This document shows, in pieces, positions 17,064 through 24,398 of a stretch of DNA of 64,000 nucleotides. Under the pieces are notes generated by a model that made no database searches, had not been told where the DNA came from, and saw only the letters and a list, made by a program, of their open reading frames with translations. The stretch comes from Phycisphaerae bacterium. GTDB taxonomy: Bacteria; Planctomycetota; Phycisphaerae; UBA1845. Location: assembly GCA_024102815.1 (NCBI GenBank), contig JAGFJJ010000049.1:32789-96788 (forward strand), written 5' to 3'. Made by a program: the position numbers and the translations under genes. The number at the start of each line of letters is the position of its first letter. Positions within the stretch are counted from its first letter, which is position 1.

Positions 17064-17591
17064 TCAGCGGCGGGCGGCGTAGTCATCACGTAGCTGCCGA
17101 ATGGCCCGGCGGTTGGCGATTTCATCGCCGGCCGACATCTGATCGATGATCAGCCGCCCTTCCAGATGGTCAAACTCGTGCTGCCAGATCCGCGCCAGGA
17201 GATCTTCAGCCGTGGACTCGTGGACGTTGCCCAGCGGATCGAGGAAGCGCATCACGGCGCGCCGGGCTCGCCGCATCTTCACATTCACACCCGGGATGGA
17301 AAGACAGCCCTCCTCGAGCTCCGCAGCCCCGGTCAGTTCCACGAATTCCGGATTGACCACGGCAAGGTTGTCGGCGGGGTCTTCTCCTGGGTTGCACACG
17401 AAGAGACGCAAGCTGAGGCCCACCTGAGGGGCAGCCAGACCCACGCCCTTTCCTTCCACCATGAGCCCGAGCATCCTTTCCGACAGCCGGACCAGATCAT
17501 CCCCGAAGGACTCGACCGGCGCGCACCGTTTGCGCAGGACGGGAGCGGGGTACTTGACAATGGACAGCCGGGCAAGATCGGGGAGTTGCAT
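17064..17591 (-). CDS. def: Peptide deformylase
   Basis: PDF removes the N-formyl group from new proteins. All three motifs are present: GKGVGLAAPQVG (motif 1), EEGCLSIPG (motif 2, metal Cys) and WQHEFDHLEG (motif 3, HExxH with two metal His). The ATG at 17591 (MQLPDLARLSIVKYPAPVLRKRC) fits the family start; a GTG at 17642 would add 17 residues. Neither start has a clear ribosome binding site. Its stop lies 13 bp before fmt, so the two are cotranscribed. Confidence 0.95.
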   Translation of the reverse strand: MQLPDLARLSIVKYPAPVLRKRCAPVESFGDDLVRLSERMLGLMVEGKGVGLAAPQVGLSLRLFVCNPGEDPADNLAVVNPEFVELTGAAELEEGCLSIPGVNVKMRRARRAVMRFLDPLGNVHESTAEDLLARIWQHEFDHLEGRLIIDQMSAGDEIANRRAIRQLRDDYAARR

Positions 17592-17852
17592 AGTTTCGGA
17601 CGAGTCGATCGGAACGCCCTGATTATCGCCAACGCTTGACACGATGAGGCGCTAAGATAGTATCCACCAGTTGTGAATTGTAAAGGTTCGCTGCGGCGTA
17701 GTTTGCCGCAATGAGCGCTAGATTGCCACTGTGCGGCGCTTTTCCTGTCGTCGACAGTTGGTCCGCTTGGCGGGCCGATCCGACGATTCTTCGGCGCCCC
17801 AGCGTGCATCCCGTGCTTCCCTCCATAGCCGCTTGCTGAAGACCGCCGACTT

Positions 17853-19310
17853 ATGGCCAGGAAGAAAAACCCGGACAACGAGAACGCCGGCGATTCAAAT
17901 GCTCGCCTGGATACCTCGGCAGAGGACAAAGCCAAAGCCCGCAAGTGGTTCGCCCGCGGACGGGAACTGGGTGAGAAAAAGCAATTCGACTACGCCGTTG
18001 AGTACTACGTCAACGGACTGGAATTCTGGCCCGACGCGGTGGAAGAGGCGTGTAAGCCCCTGCACGGCTGCGCCGTCGCCCGCCGCCAGTTAGGCGGAAA
18101 GAAGCCCGGGTTCAAGGACTCGATGAAGCGTTCGATGTCCGACAAGAACCCGAGGCAGGCGTTCGTCAATGCACTGTGGCTTTTCGGACACGAGCCCGAC
18201 AACGTCTCCTACATCGAGGGCGTCGTCCGCAACGCCAGCAAGCTCCGGGCGGACGATACCGCCCTGTGGGCGGCCAACGTTCATTTGAAAGCCCTGGAAA
18301 ACAACACGAAGGCGTCGGGCAAGCAGTTCCAGGCATTGGCGGCCGCCATGGAAGAGGTCGGCGACCGCGCCGCCGCCCGCGAGGAAACCAAGTTCGCCGT
18401 GGAATGCTATCAGATCGGCGTCAACGCCCTGAGCGCCTGGCGCCGGCGCTCCCCGCGCGACGGCGACGCCGAGCTGCGCCTCCGCGATCTCTCCACCAAG
18501 CTCACCATCACGCGCGGCAAGTACAAGGACGGCGAGTCGTTTCGAGAGAGCATTGCCGACGACGAGGCCCAGAAGGATCTGCAAGACCGGCAGAAATCCG
18601 TGCAGAGCGCCGACCGCGTTGAACAGCTCATCGAGAAGGCCCAGGCCGAGTACCGCGAGAGTCCCGACGACGCCGGAGTGCTCAACCGCCTGGTCGATCT
18701 GCTCACCCGCCAGGAAAAGGATGATCTGGAGAAGCAGGCCATGATCGTCCTGATGGACGCCTACAAGCGCTCCAACGACTACCGGCGAAAGATGCAGGCG
18801 GACGACGTCCGCATGCGGCAGCTCTCCCGCCGGGCACGCATTGCCGCCAAATCGGGAGACGCTGAGGCCGCCAAGGAGGCCAAGTTCACCAGCCTGAAAT
18901 ACGACCTTGCCGTTTTCCGCGAGCGCGTCGAGAAGTACCCCACGGACAACCGCTATAAGTTCGAGTACGCCGTCCGGCTTCTCCACGCCGGGAAGTACGA
19001 CGACGCCATTCCGCTGTTCCAGGCCGCACGGAACGACCCCAAGAATCGGGCCGCCTGCGGGATGTACCTGGGGCTCTGCTTCTACTCCAAGAAGTACTAC
19101 TCCCAGGCGATTTCCACCCTCAAAGCCGAGCTGGAATCCTACGAGTTTTCCGACGACGACCTGGCCAAGAGCATGCTCTATTGGCTTGGGCGGTCCGAAG
19201 AGGACGCTGGGGATGTGCCCGCGGCCCGTGAGACCTACGGCCGGCTCCTGCAGGTGGACTATAACTACAAGGACGTTCGCGAGAGACTGGACGCCCTGCC
19301 CGGCTCCTGA
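17853..19310 (+). CDS. Cytoplasmic TPR-repeat protein of unknown function
   Basis: This 485-residue, highly charged protein has no signal peptide or transmembrane segment. It begins with a TPR-like unit (ARKWFARGRELGEKKQFDYAVEYYVNGLEFWP). TPR-like units recur in the C-terminal third, for example KFEYAVRLLHAGKYDDAIPLFQAARN and LYWLGRSEEDAGDVPAARETYGRLL. The middle (about residues 220-340) is long charged helix, likely coiled coil. It lies upstream of rpsT, 105 bp apart, on the same strand. A scaffold role is likely, but no specific partner can be named. Confidence 0.8.
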   Translation: MARKKNPDNENAGDSNARLDTSAEDKAKARKWFARGRELGEKKQFDYAVEYYVNGLEFWPDAVEEACKPLHGCAVARRQLGGKKPGFKDSMKRSMSDKNPRQAFVNALWLFGHEPDNVSYIEGVVRNASKLRADDTALWAANVHLKALENNTKASGKQFQALAAAMEEVGDRAAAREETKFAVECYQIGVNALSAWRRRSPRDGDAELRLRDLSTKLTITRGKYKDGESFRESIADDEAQKDLQDRQKSVQSADRVEQLIEKAQAEYRESPDDAGVLNRLVDLLTRQEKDDLEKQAMIVLMDAYKRSNDYRRKMQADDVRMRQLSRRARIAAKSGDAEAAKEAKFTSLKYDLAVFRERVEKYPTDNRYKFEYAVRLLHAGKYDDAIPLFQAARNDPKNRAACGMYLGLCFYSKKYYSQAISTLKAELESYEFSDDDLAKSMLYWLGRSEEDAGDVPAARETYGRLLQVDYNYKDVRERLDALPGS

Positions 19311-19415
19311 TAGACTTCCTCGCTTCCTCCCGGGAGCGGAGTGTCCGTTTTCGGGCGGCACGCAAGGGTATCAAAGAAGGCGGAAAGCCGCGTTTTCATT
19401 GACGGAGATTAATGA

Positions 19416-19697
19416 GTGGCGAATCTTCCCTCAGCCAAGAAGCGAATCAAGCAGAACGAGCGGAACCGCGCCCGCAACCGCACCAGAAAGTCGGCGCTCA
19501 AGACGGACACCCGCAAGTACCTCGAGACCTTGAGCAGCGGCGACGTGGCCAACGCCAAGAAGCAACTCGTACAGGTCACGAAGCGGTTGGATCAGACCGC
19601 AGCCAAGGGAACGATCCATAAGAACACCGCGGCGCGGCGCAAGTCGCGGCTGGCTCGCCGGCTGAACGCCTTGGCCGCCGCCAAGCCCGTTTCCTAG
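19416..19697 (+). CDS. rpsT: 30S ribosomal protein S20
   Basis: S20 binds 16S rRNA early in small-subunit assembly. The 93-residue basic protein starts MANLPSAKKRIKQNERNRAR and carries the helical RKSALKTDTRKYLETL and GTIHKNTAARRKSRLARRLN segments, which are diagnostic of S20. The start is GTG at 19416, preceded by CGGAG about 10 bases upstream; a GTG start is a known way to limit S20 synthesis. A strong terminator follows the gene. Confidence 0.97.
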   Translation: MANLPSAKKRIKQNERNRARNRTRKSALKTDTRKYLETLSSGDVANAKKQLVQVTKRLDQTAAKGTIHKNTAARRKSRLARRLNALAAAKPVS

Positions 19698-19722
19698 GCC
19701 CGCGTGCCACGATTGAAATCCG

Positions 19723-19764
19723 CATCCCGGCCGTCGCACAACGCGGCGCCGGGATGTTCTTTTT
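19723..19764 (+). terminator. Rho-independent terminator of rpsT
   Basis: CATCCCGGC (19723-19731) pairs with GCCGGGATG (19748-19756) over a loop that can itself form GC pairs, followed directly by TTCTTTTT (19757-19764). It lies 26 bp after the rpsT stop and 19 bp before the next gene. Confidence 0.75.
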
Positions 19765-19782
19765 CCACAGGGAGGGGTCGCG

Positions 19783-20349
19783 ATGCATGACCCGGCGTCC
19801 TCTCGTTTTGTATCTCGTGGCGGAGACAAACTCGCCGCCGCATTGGACGCCTTTCAGGTCGACCCGTCCGGTCGCGTCTGCGCCGATCTCGGGAGCCACG
19901 TCGGCGGTTTCGTGGATTGTCTGCTCCAGCATGGAGCGCTTCGTGTTTATTCCGTGGACACCTCCTACGGCACACTGGCTTGGAAGCTCCGCAGGGATGC
20001 TCGGGTCGTCGTTCTCGAGCGCACCAACGCCATGCATGCAACGCTGCCGGAACCGGTGGGCCTGGTCACGATCGATGTCGGCTGGACGCGGCAGGAGCGC
20101 GTCCTGCCCAATGTCGCGCGCATGATCGAGCCTCGAGGGGTGGTCATCTCCCTGATCAAGCCGCACTACGAGGCGCCGCCGGAATGGCTGGCGCAGGGCC
20201 TGCTTCCTGAACATCGCGTGGAGGAGGTCGTAGCCGAAGTGGCGGAGAAGGCGCTCGCCATCGGATGGAAGCTCGTCGCAACGACACCGAGCCCGATTCG
20301 CGGTCACGGGGGCAATCTGGAGACTCTCGGGCGATTCGAGCGGGTTTGA
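19783..20349 (+). CDS. TlyA-like FtsJ-fold methyltransferase lacking the S4 domain
   Basis: TlyA enzymes 2'-O-methylate rRNA cytidines. The 188-residue protein begins near SRFVSRGGDKLAAALDAF, the junction motif that follows the S4 domain in TlyA. It then has the SAM-binding segment CADLGSHVGGFVDCLL (an unusual DLGSHVG where DxGxSTGG is typical) and LVTIDVGWTRQERVLP, LIKPHYEA and PSPIRGHGGNLETL. There is no N-terminal S4 RNA-binding domain, and upstream sequence is the rpsT terminator, so the short form is real. The changed SAM motif makes the substrate and even activity uncertain. Confidence 0.78.
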   Translation: MHDPASSRFVSRGGDKLAAALDAFQVDPSGRVCADLGSHVGGFVDCLLQHGALRVYSVDTSYGTLAWKLRRDARVVVLERTNAMHATLPEPVGLVTIDVGWTRQERVLPNVARMIEPRGVVISLIKPHYEAPPEWLAQGLLPEHRVEEVVAEVAEKALAIGWKLVATTPSPIRGHGGNLETLGRFERV

Positions 20350-20583
20350 AAGTCGGCACCTGGGGAAGACATGGCAAATCGAATGGGCCGTCGGCTCGGA
20401 GCGCGGCAGTTACTGTACAGCAAAGCGACTTCACCACGCCCTGGTTCTTCGCCCTGCCCTGTGAGTACTTGACGATGCTGCTATGATGCTCGACCCGCGA
20501 TGGGCGAACGGCGCGGAAGTTGCTACGCGAAGTCTTGCCGCCGATCAGGCCCGTTCGCATCGCGGCAACACGAGTCTGACTAC

Positions 20584-22392
20584 GTGAACGAATTTGCATC
20601 CTTTCGCCCGCTGATCTTCGAAGTGTCGTGGGAAGTCTGCTCGCAGACCGGCGGCATCTACACGGTGCTGCGCAGCAAGTGTGCCTCCGGCATCGAGCCC
20701 ACCGACAGCTACTACGCCATCGGCCCCTACCACGAGCACGCCGCCCGGATCGAATTCGAGCCCGAACCGCACGAGGGGATCGTAGCCGAGGCCGTCGAGG
20801 AGCTTCGCCGGCGCGGGGTGGTCGTACATACCGGTCGCTGGCTGATCACCGAGCGCCCGCGCACGATCCTCATCGACATCAACTCCGTCCGTCGCAACCT
20901 CGGCGAGATGAAATACTTCCTCTGGAAGGACCTGGGCATCGGAACGCCCAACGACCCCGAAACCGACGACATTGTCCTGTTCGGCTACACCGTCGCGGAT
21001 CTGCTTTCAGAAGTCCGCTCGCGGATGAACGGCCGAGCCATGCTTGCGCAATACCACGAATGGCAGGGCGGACTGGCGTTACCACTGTTGCAGCAGCGCC
21101 AATTGCAGATTCCCTCAGTCTTTACCACGCATGCCACGCTGGTCGGGCGAAGCCTCAGTGCCGCCAACCGCAATATCTACGGCGCCCTGCATGAAATCGA
21201 CGGTGAGGGCGTCGCCCGCGAACACGGCATAGAACACCGCTTCCGCATTGAGCGGGCCGCGGCACAATCTGCCGACGTATTCACCACCGTCTCGGGGATC
21301 ACCGCCGAGGAGGCCGAGCGATTCCTGGGCCGGCGACCGGAGTTCGTGCTGCCCAACGGACTGCACGTCCACCGCTTCACCGCTCCGCACGAATTTCAGA
21401 ATCTCCACCAGCAGTGCAAGGAGCAGATTCACGAGTTTACCATCGGGCACTTCTTCCCGAGCTACACGTTCAACCTCGAACGGACGCTCTACGTTTTCAC
21501 GGCCGGGCGCTACGAGTACCGCAACAAGGGCATCGACGTATTCATCGACTCGCTGGCGGAACTGAATCGCCGCCTCAAGGCCGAGTCATTGGGTGTCACT
21601 GTTGTGGCATTCATCGTCTCGCGGGCGGTCTGTCACGCGATGAACGTCGACACGCTCAACCGCCAGGCGATGTTCAACGAGATCAACGACGCCTGCCAGC
21701 AGATCGAGGAGGACATGGGCCGGCGTCTCTTCAAGACGGTTACTGCCGGGCGCATGCCCACGCTGGACGAACTGCTCGACGATTCCGCCCGCGTCCGACT
21801 TCAGCGCATGATCCACGCCTGGCGGCAGGATCGTCTCCCGACCATTGTTACACACGATCTCAAGGACGACGGCAGCGACCCCGTGCTCTGCCACCTTCGC
21901 TCCAAGGGGCTGATCAACGACCCGTCCGACCCGGTCAAGGTCGTTTTCCACGCCGATTTCCTCAGCCCGACGAGCCCATTGCTGGGCATGGAATACGACC
22001 AGTTCGTGCGCGGCTGCAACCTCGGCGTATTCCCATCCTATTACGAGCCATGGGGTTACACGCCGATGGAGTGCATCGTGCGGGGCATCCCGGCGGTGAC
22101 CAGTGATCTCAGCGGTTTTGGCAACTACCTCATGGACCACTTCCCCGACCACGACACCAACGGCCTGTACGTCGCCCGTCGCAGGGGCGTCAGCCACGAG
22201 AATATTGTCTATCAAGTCGCCGGCTGGATGCACGCCCTTGCCCGATCCTCCCTGCGAGAACGCATCCAGCTTCGCAACCGCGTGGAGAATCACGCCGACT
22301 ACTTCGACTGGAAGAACATGGCCCGCTATTACCGCGCCGCCCGCCGCATGGCCTTGAAGCGACACTTCCCCGACCACGACATTACCGATTAG
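20584..22392 (+). CDS. Glycogen synthase, GT3 (eukaryote-like) family
   Basis: This glycosyltransferase extends alpha-1,4-glucan chains. It carries the GT3 hallmarks: FEVSWEVCSQTGGIYTVL at the N-terminus, the HEWQGG motif, TTHATLVGRSL, and the C-terminal block GCNLGVFPSYYEPWGYTPME followed by GIPAVTSDLSGFG. These match animal and fungal glycogen synthase and the bacterial GT3 branch, not the bacterial GlgA (GT5) family. The frame is open from an ATG at 20500, but the GTG at 20584 (VNEFASFRPLIFEV) places the start about 10 residues before the conserved block, as in relatives. No other glycogen gene is adjacent. Confidence 0.9.
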   Translation: MNEFASFRPLIFEVSWEVCSQTGGIYTVLRSKCASGIEPTDSYYAIGPYHEHAARIEFEPEPHEGIVAEAVEELRRRGVVVHTGRWLITERPRTILIDINSVRRNLGEMKYFLWKDLGIGTPNDPETDDIVLFGYTVADLLSEVRSRMNGRAMLAQYHEWQGGLALPLLQQRQLQIPSVFTTHATLVGRSLSAANRNIYGALHEIDGEGVAREHGIEHRFRIERAAAQSADVFTTVSGITAEEAERFLGRRPEFVLPNGLHVHRFTAPHEFQNLHQQCKEQIHEFTIGHFFPSYTFNLERTLYVFTAGRYEYRNKGIDVFIDSLAELNRRLKAESLGVTVVAFIVSRAVCHAMNVDTLNRQAMFNEINDACQQIEEDMGRRLFKTVTAGRMPTLDELLDDSARVRLQRMIHAWRQDRLPTIVTHDLKDDGSDPVLCHLRSKGLINDPSDPVKVVFHADFLSPTSPLLGMEYDQFVRGCNLGVFPSYYEPWGYTPMECIVRGIPAVTSDLSGFGNYLMDHFPDHDTNGLYVARRRGVSHENIVYQVAGWMHALARSSLRERIQLRNRVENHADYFDWKNMARYYRAARRMALKRHFPDHDITD

Positions 22393-22579
22393 GCAAGCGG
22401 CGAACTTGAAGCCTCCGCGGACGGCGGCGTCCGCGTCGAAAGCCGTCATCGGCGCGCCCTGTGAATTGCCGCTGTGGCGGACGGCCGGTATTATCGCCCG
22501 CTGGATTTCCGCCGGGGAATCTGGGGCGAGCCGGTCCGGCACCAGGAGGTCCCAAGGGGGACGCGCGGAGAACATTTGA

Positions 22580-23008
22580 ATGGCTGAGGCAGACAACAAC
22601 CATCCGACGATTCTGGGTAATGACGTTTTTTTCAAGGGGGAGCTGCGCGCTCAGAAAGGCGTTCGCCTGCTGGGCAAGTTCGAGGGCAACATCCAGAGCG
22701 AAAGCGACCTGGTAATCGCCGACGGGGCGAGCATGAACGGCAACATCAAGTCCGAGACGGTTCGCGTCGAGGGGCAGGTCAAGGGAAACCTCGAGGCAGT
22801 GCAGAAAGTCTCGCTGGCAGCCTCGGCCCGCGTCGAGGGCGATCTCCAGACCGCCCGGCTCGAAGTCGCGGAAGGCGCCATGCTCGTCGGGCAGTGCATG
22901 ATTGGGGTAACGGACAAGAATCGCGGTGACGGCCGTGCGAGCGGTGCGGATCGCAGTCGCAATCAGCCGGCGGTTCCGCCACAACCGGCCGTGGCGGGAA
23001 AAAAGTAG
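22580..23008 (+). CDS. Bactofilin
   Basis: Bactofilins form nucleotide-free beta-helical filaments that scaffold cell shape or envelope processes. The 142-residue protein has the bactofilin core: ILGNDVFFKGELRAQKGVRL, GKFEGNIQSESDLVIADGA, GNIKSETVRVEGQVKGN and SARVEGDLQTARLEVAEGA. A disordered tail ends in PAVAGKK. A second, zinc-ribbon-bearing bactofilin lies 152 bp downstream on the same strand, so two filament proteins may co-assemble. Confidence 0.9.
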   Translation: MAEADNNHPTILGNDVFFKGELRAQKGVRLLGKFEGNIQSESDLVIADGASMNGNIKSETVRVEGQVKGNLEAVQKVSLAASARVEGDLQTARLEVAEGAMLVGQCMIGVTDKNRGDGRASGADRSRNQPAVPPQPAVAGKK

Positions 23009-23084
23009 CCTCCCACGTGCGCCAAGCCATTCCCACGAAGCGTGGACATGGCACCCGATTGGTCGTGGCGGGAAAGAAGTAGCC
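22991..23084 (+). repeat. Imperfect 20-bp direct repeat at the bactofilin gene end
   Basis: GTGGCGGGAAAAAAGTAGCC (22991-23010, spanning the bactofilin stop) recurs at 23065-23084 with one change (A to G). In the second copy the VAGKK-stop frame is also open, which suggests a local duplication of the 3' end of the gene. Confidence 0.55.
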
Positions 23085-23160
23085 GCCTGCCGGTCAGGGG
23101 CATTCGGGCAATCTGACCGTACGGCGAGAAAAACGGCGGAGCCGTTGAATCGGGCCGACT

Positions 23161-23553
23161 ATGGCCACGCTTCTGAGCCGACAACCGGCGCTGAGAACCG
23201 TGCACTGCACGCACTGCGACCGTCCCAGCGAGGTCGCGGTGCGGGCCATGTCCGTCTTCTGCCCCCATTGCCAGAAGCGGCTCATCCTTGAGGACTATAC
23301 CATCAAGGGCTACTACGGCGTGCGCGAGTTCGCCACCTGCGGCGATATTGTCGTGGAGCGAAGCGGGCGGGTCTCCGCGAAGATCAAAACCGGCACGCTG
23401 GTGGTTCGCGGGCAGGTCCAAGGCGACGTCCGCGCCCGGCAAATGGTCCGCGTGGAGAAGAACGGCCAGCTTAAAGGCGAGATCCACGCCCCGGCCTTAC
23501 ACATCGAAAACGGGGGAAGCTTCAACGGATTCGTCCGGATCGGGGTGGAGTAG
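23161..23553 (+). CDS. Bactofilin with N-terminal zinc ribbon
   Basis: The first ~45 residues hold a zinc ribbon with two Cys pairs (CTHC near residue 16 and CPHC near residue 34). The rest (about residues 55-130) is a short bactofilin beta-helix: TCGDIVVERSGRVSAKIKTG, TLVVRGQVQGDVRAR and GQLKGEIHAPALHIENGG. The helix is shorter than in the upstream bactofilin. The zinc ribbon suggests a partner-binding or nucleating role. The two genes probably form one transcription unit. Confidence 0.85.
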   Translation: MATLLSRQPALRTVHCTHCDRPSEVAVRAMSVFCPHCQKRLILEDYTIKGYYGVREFATCGDIVVERSGRVSAKIKTGTLVVRGQVQGDVRARQMVRVEKNGQLKGEIHAPALHIENGGSFNGFVRIGVE

Positions 23554-23676
23554 AGTGTGCCCTTGACGCACCGAGTCCCTGCGACGGGTATTCTGACGAC
23601 GATCAAGCGGTTTTCTGGCGCCACAGAATCCATGCCGCAATAGCGCCCGCTGGGGAGATTCTCCCCTCCTCACGTG

Positions 23677-24267
23677 TCATTCCACCGGCGGCAACCCGAC
23701 GTCGTTGCGCCATTCCACGAGGACTTCGCGCCAGCGTCGAGGGTTCGCGGGGATCTTCGTTTCCTCGTTCTCGAGCATGCCGGGATACTTCTCCTCGACC
23801 CAGCGTTCGAATTCGCAGCAGCGATCCGGCGGGCGACGGTTCGGCGGTGTGAGGCGCTGCACGAGGTAGCCCTCGATCTTGCCATCGTCATCCAGATAGT
23901 ACGTCACACGGATCTTGGCGGGCTGACGATCGACCAGCCGGTAGTAATCATTGGTTTCCAGGAAGTCGTAGGAGACGGTATGGCCACGAACCTTCATTCC
24001 AATGCGCTCCGACTTGGCATTCATTTCCTTGTCCCATTCGGCATACGGTCCGCCTTCGGGGCGGAGCGGACTTCCTTCACCCTCCCTCTTTCCAAACCAC
24101 ACGCGAGGATTGTCCGCAAGGCAGGTTCGCGCAGTTTCGTAGTCGCCCTGCTTTTTTGCGGCGCGGTAGGCGTCAATGGTGCGCACGTAGGGATGGGTGC
24201 ATCCGGCCGCCGACAGAAAGAGCAGAGTCAGAATCGGCAAGCAGAATGTTCTTACAGAGTTCATCAT
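23677..24267 (-). CDS. Lipoprotein of unknown function
   Basis: The protein starts MMNSVRTFCLPILTLLFLSAAGC, a lipoprotein signal with lipobox SAAGC. The ATG at 24267 has a GGAG site 8 bases upstream; a longer reading to 24351 is not used. The mature part is mixed alpha/beta with KKQGDYETARTCLADNPRVWFG, VRVTYYLDDDGKIEGYLVQR and a C-terminal WREVLVEWRNDVGLPPVE. No known family is recognised. It lies 131 bp upstream of the exopolysaccharide cluster, on the same strand and after it in transcription order. Confidence 0.75.
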   Translation of the reverse strand: MMNSVRTFCLPILTLLFLSAAGCTHPYVRTIDAYRAAKKQGDYETARTCLADNPRVWFGKREGEGSPLRPEGGPYAEWDKEMNAKSERIGMKVRGHTVSYDFLETNDYYRLVDRQPAKIRVTYYLDDDGKIEGYLVQRLTPPNRRPPDRCCEFERWVEEKYPGMLENEETKIPANPRRWREVLVEWRNDVGLPPVE

Positions 24268-24398
24268 AGCGGATTCTCCAGGAGTGGTACCGCGCAGCAT
24301 TCGAGCCCCGCCGGATCGAGTGATTTCAGAATATCTGAGCAGGATGTGCAATTGAATCGGCAGGCGGTAACCAGCCGGTAACGGAGCCTGGGTGAAGA

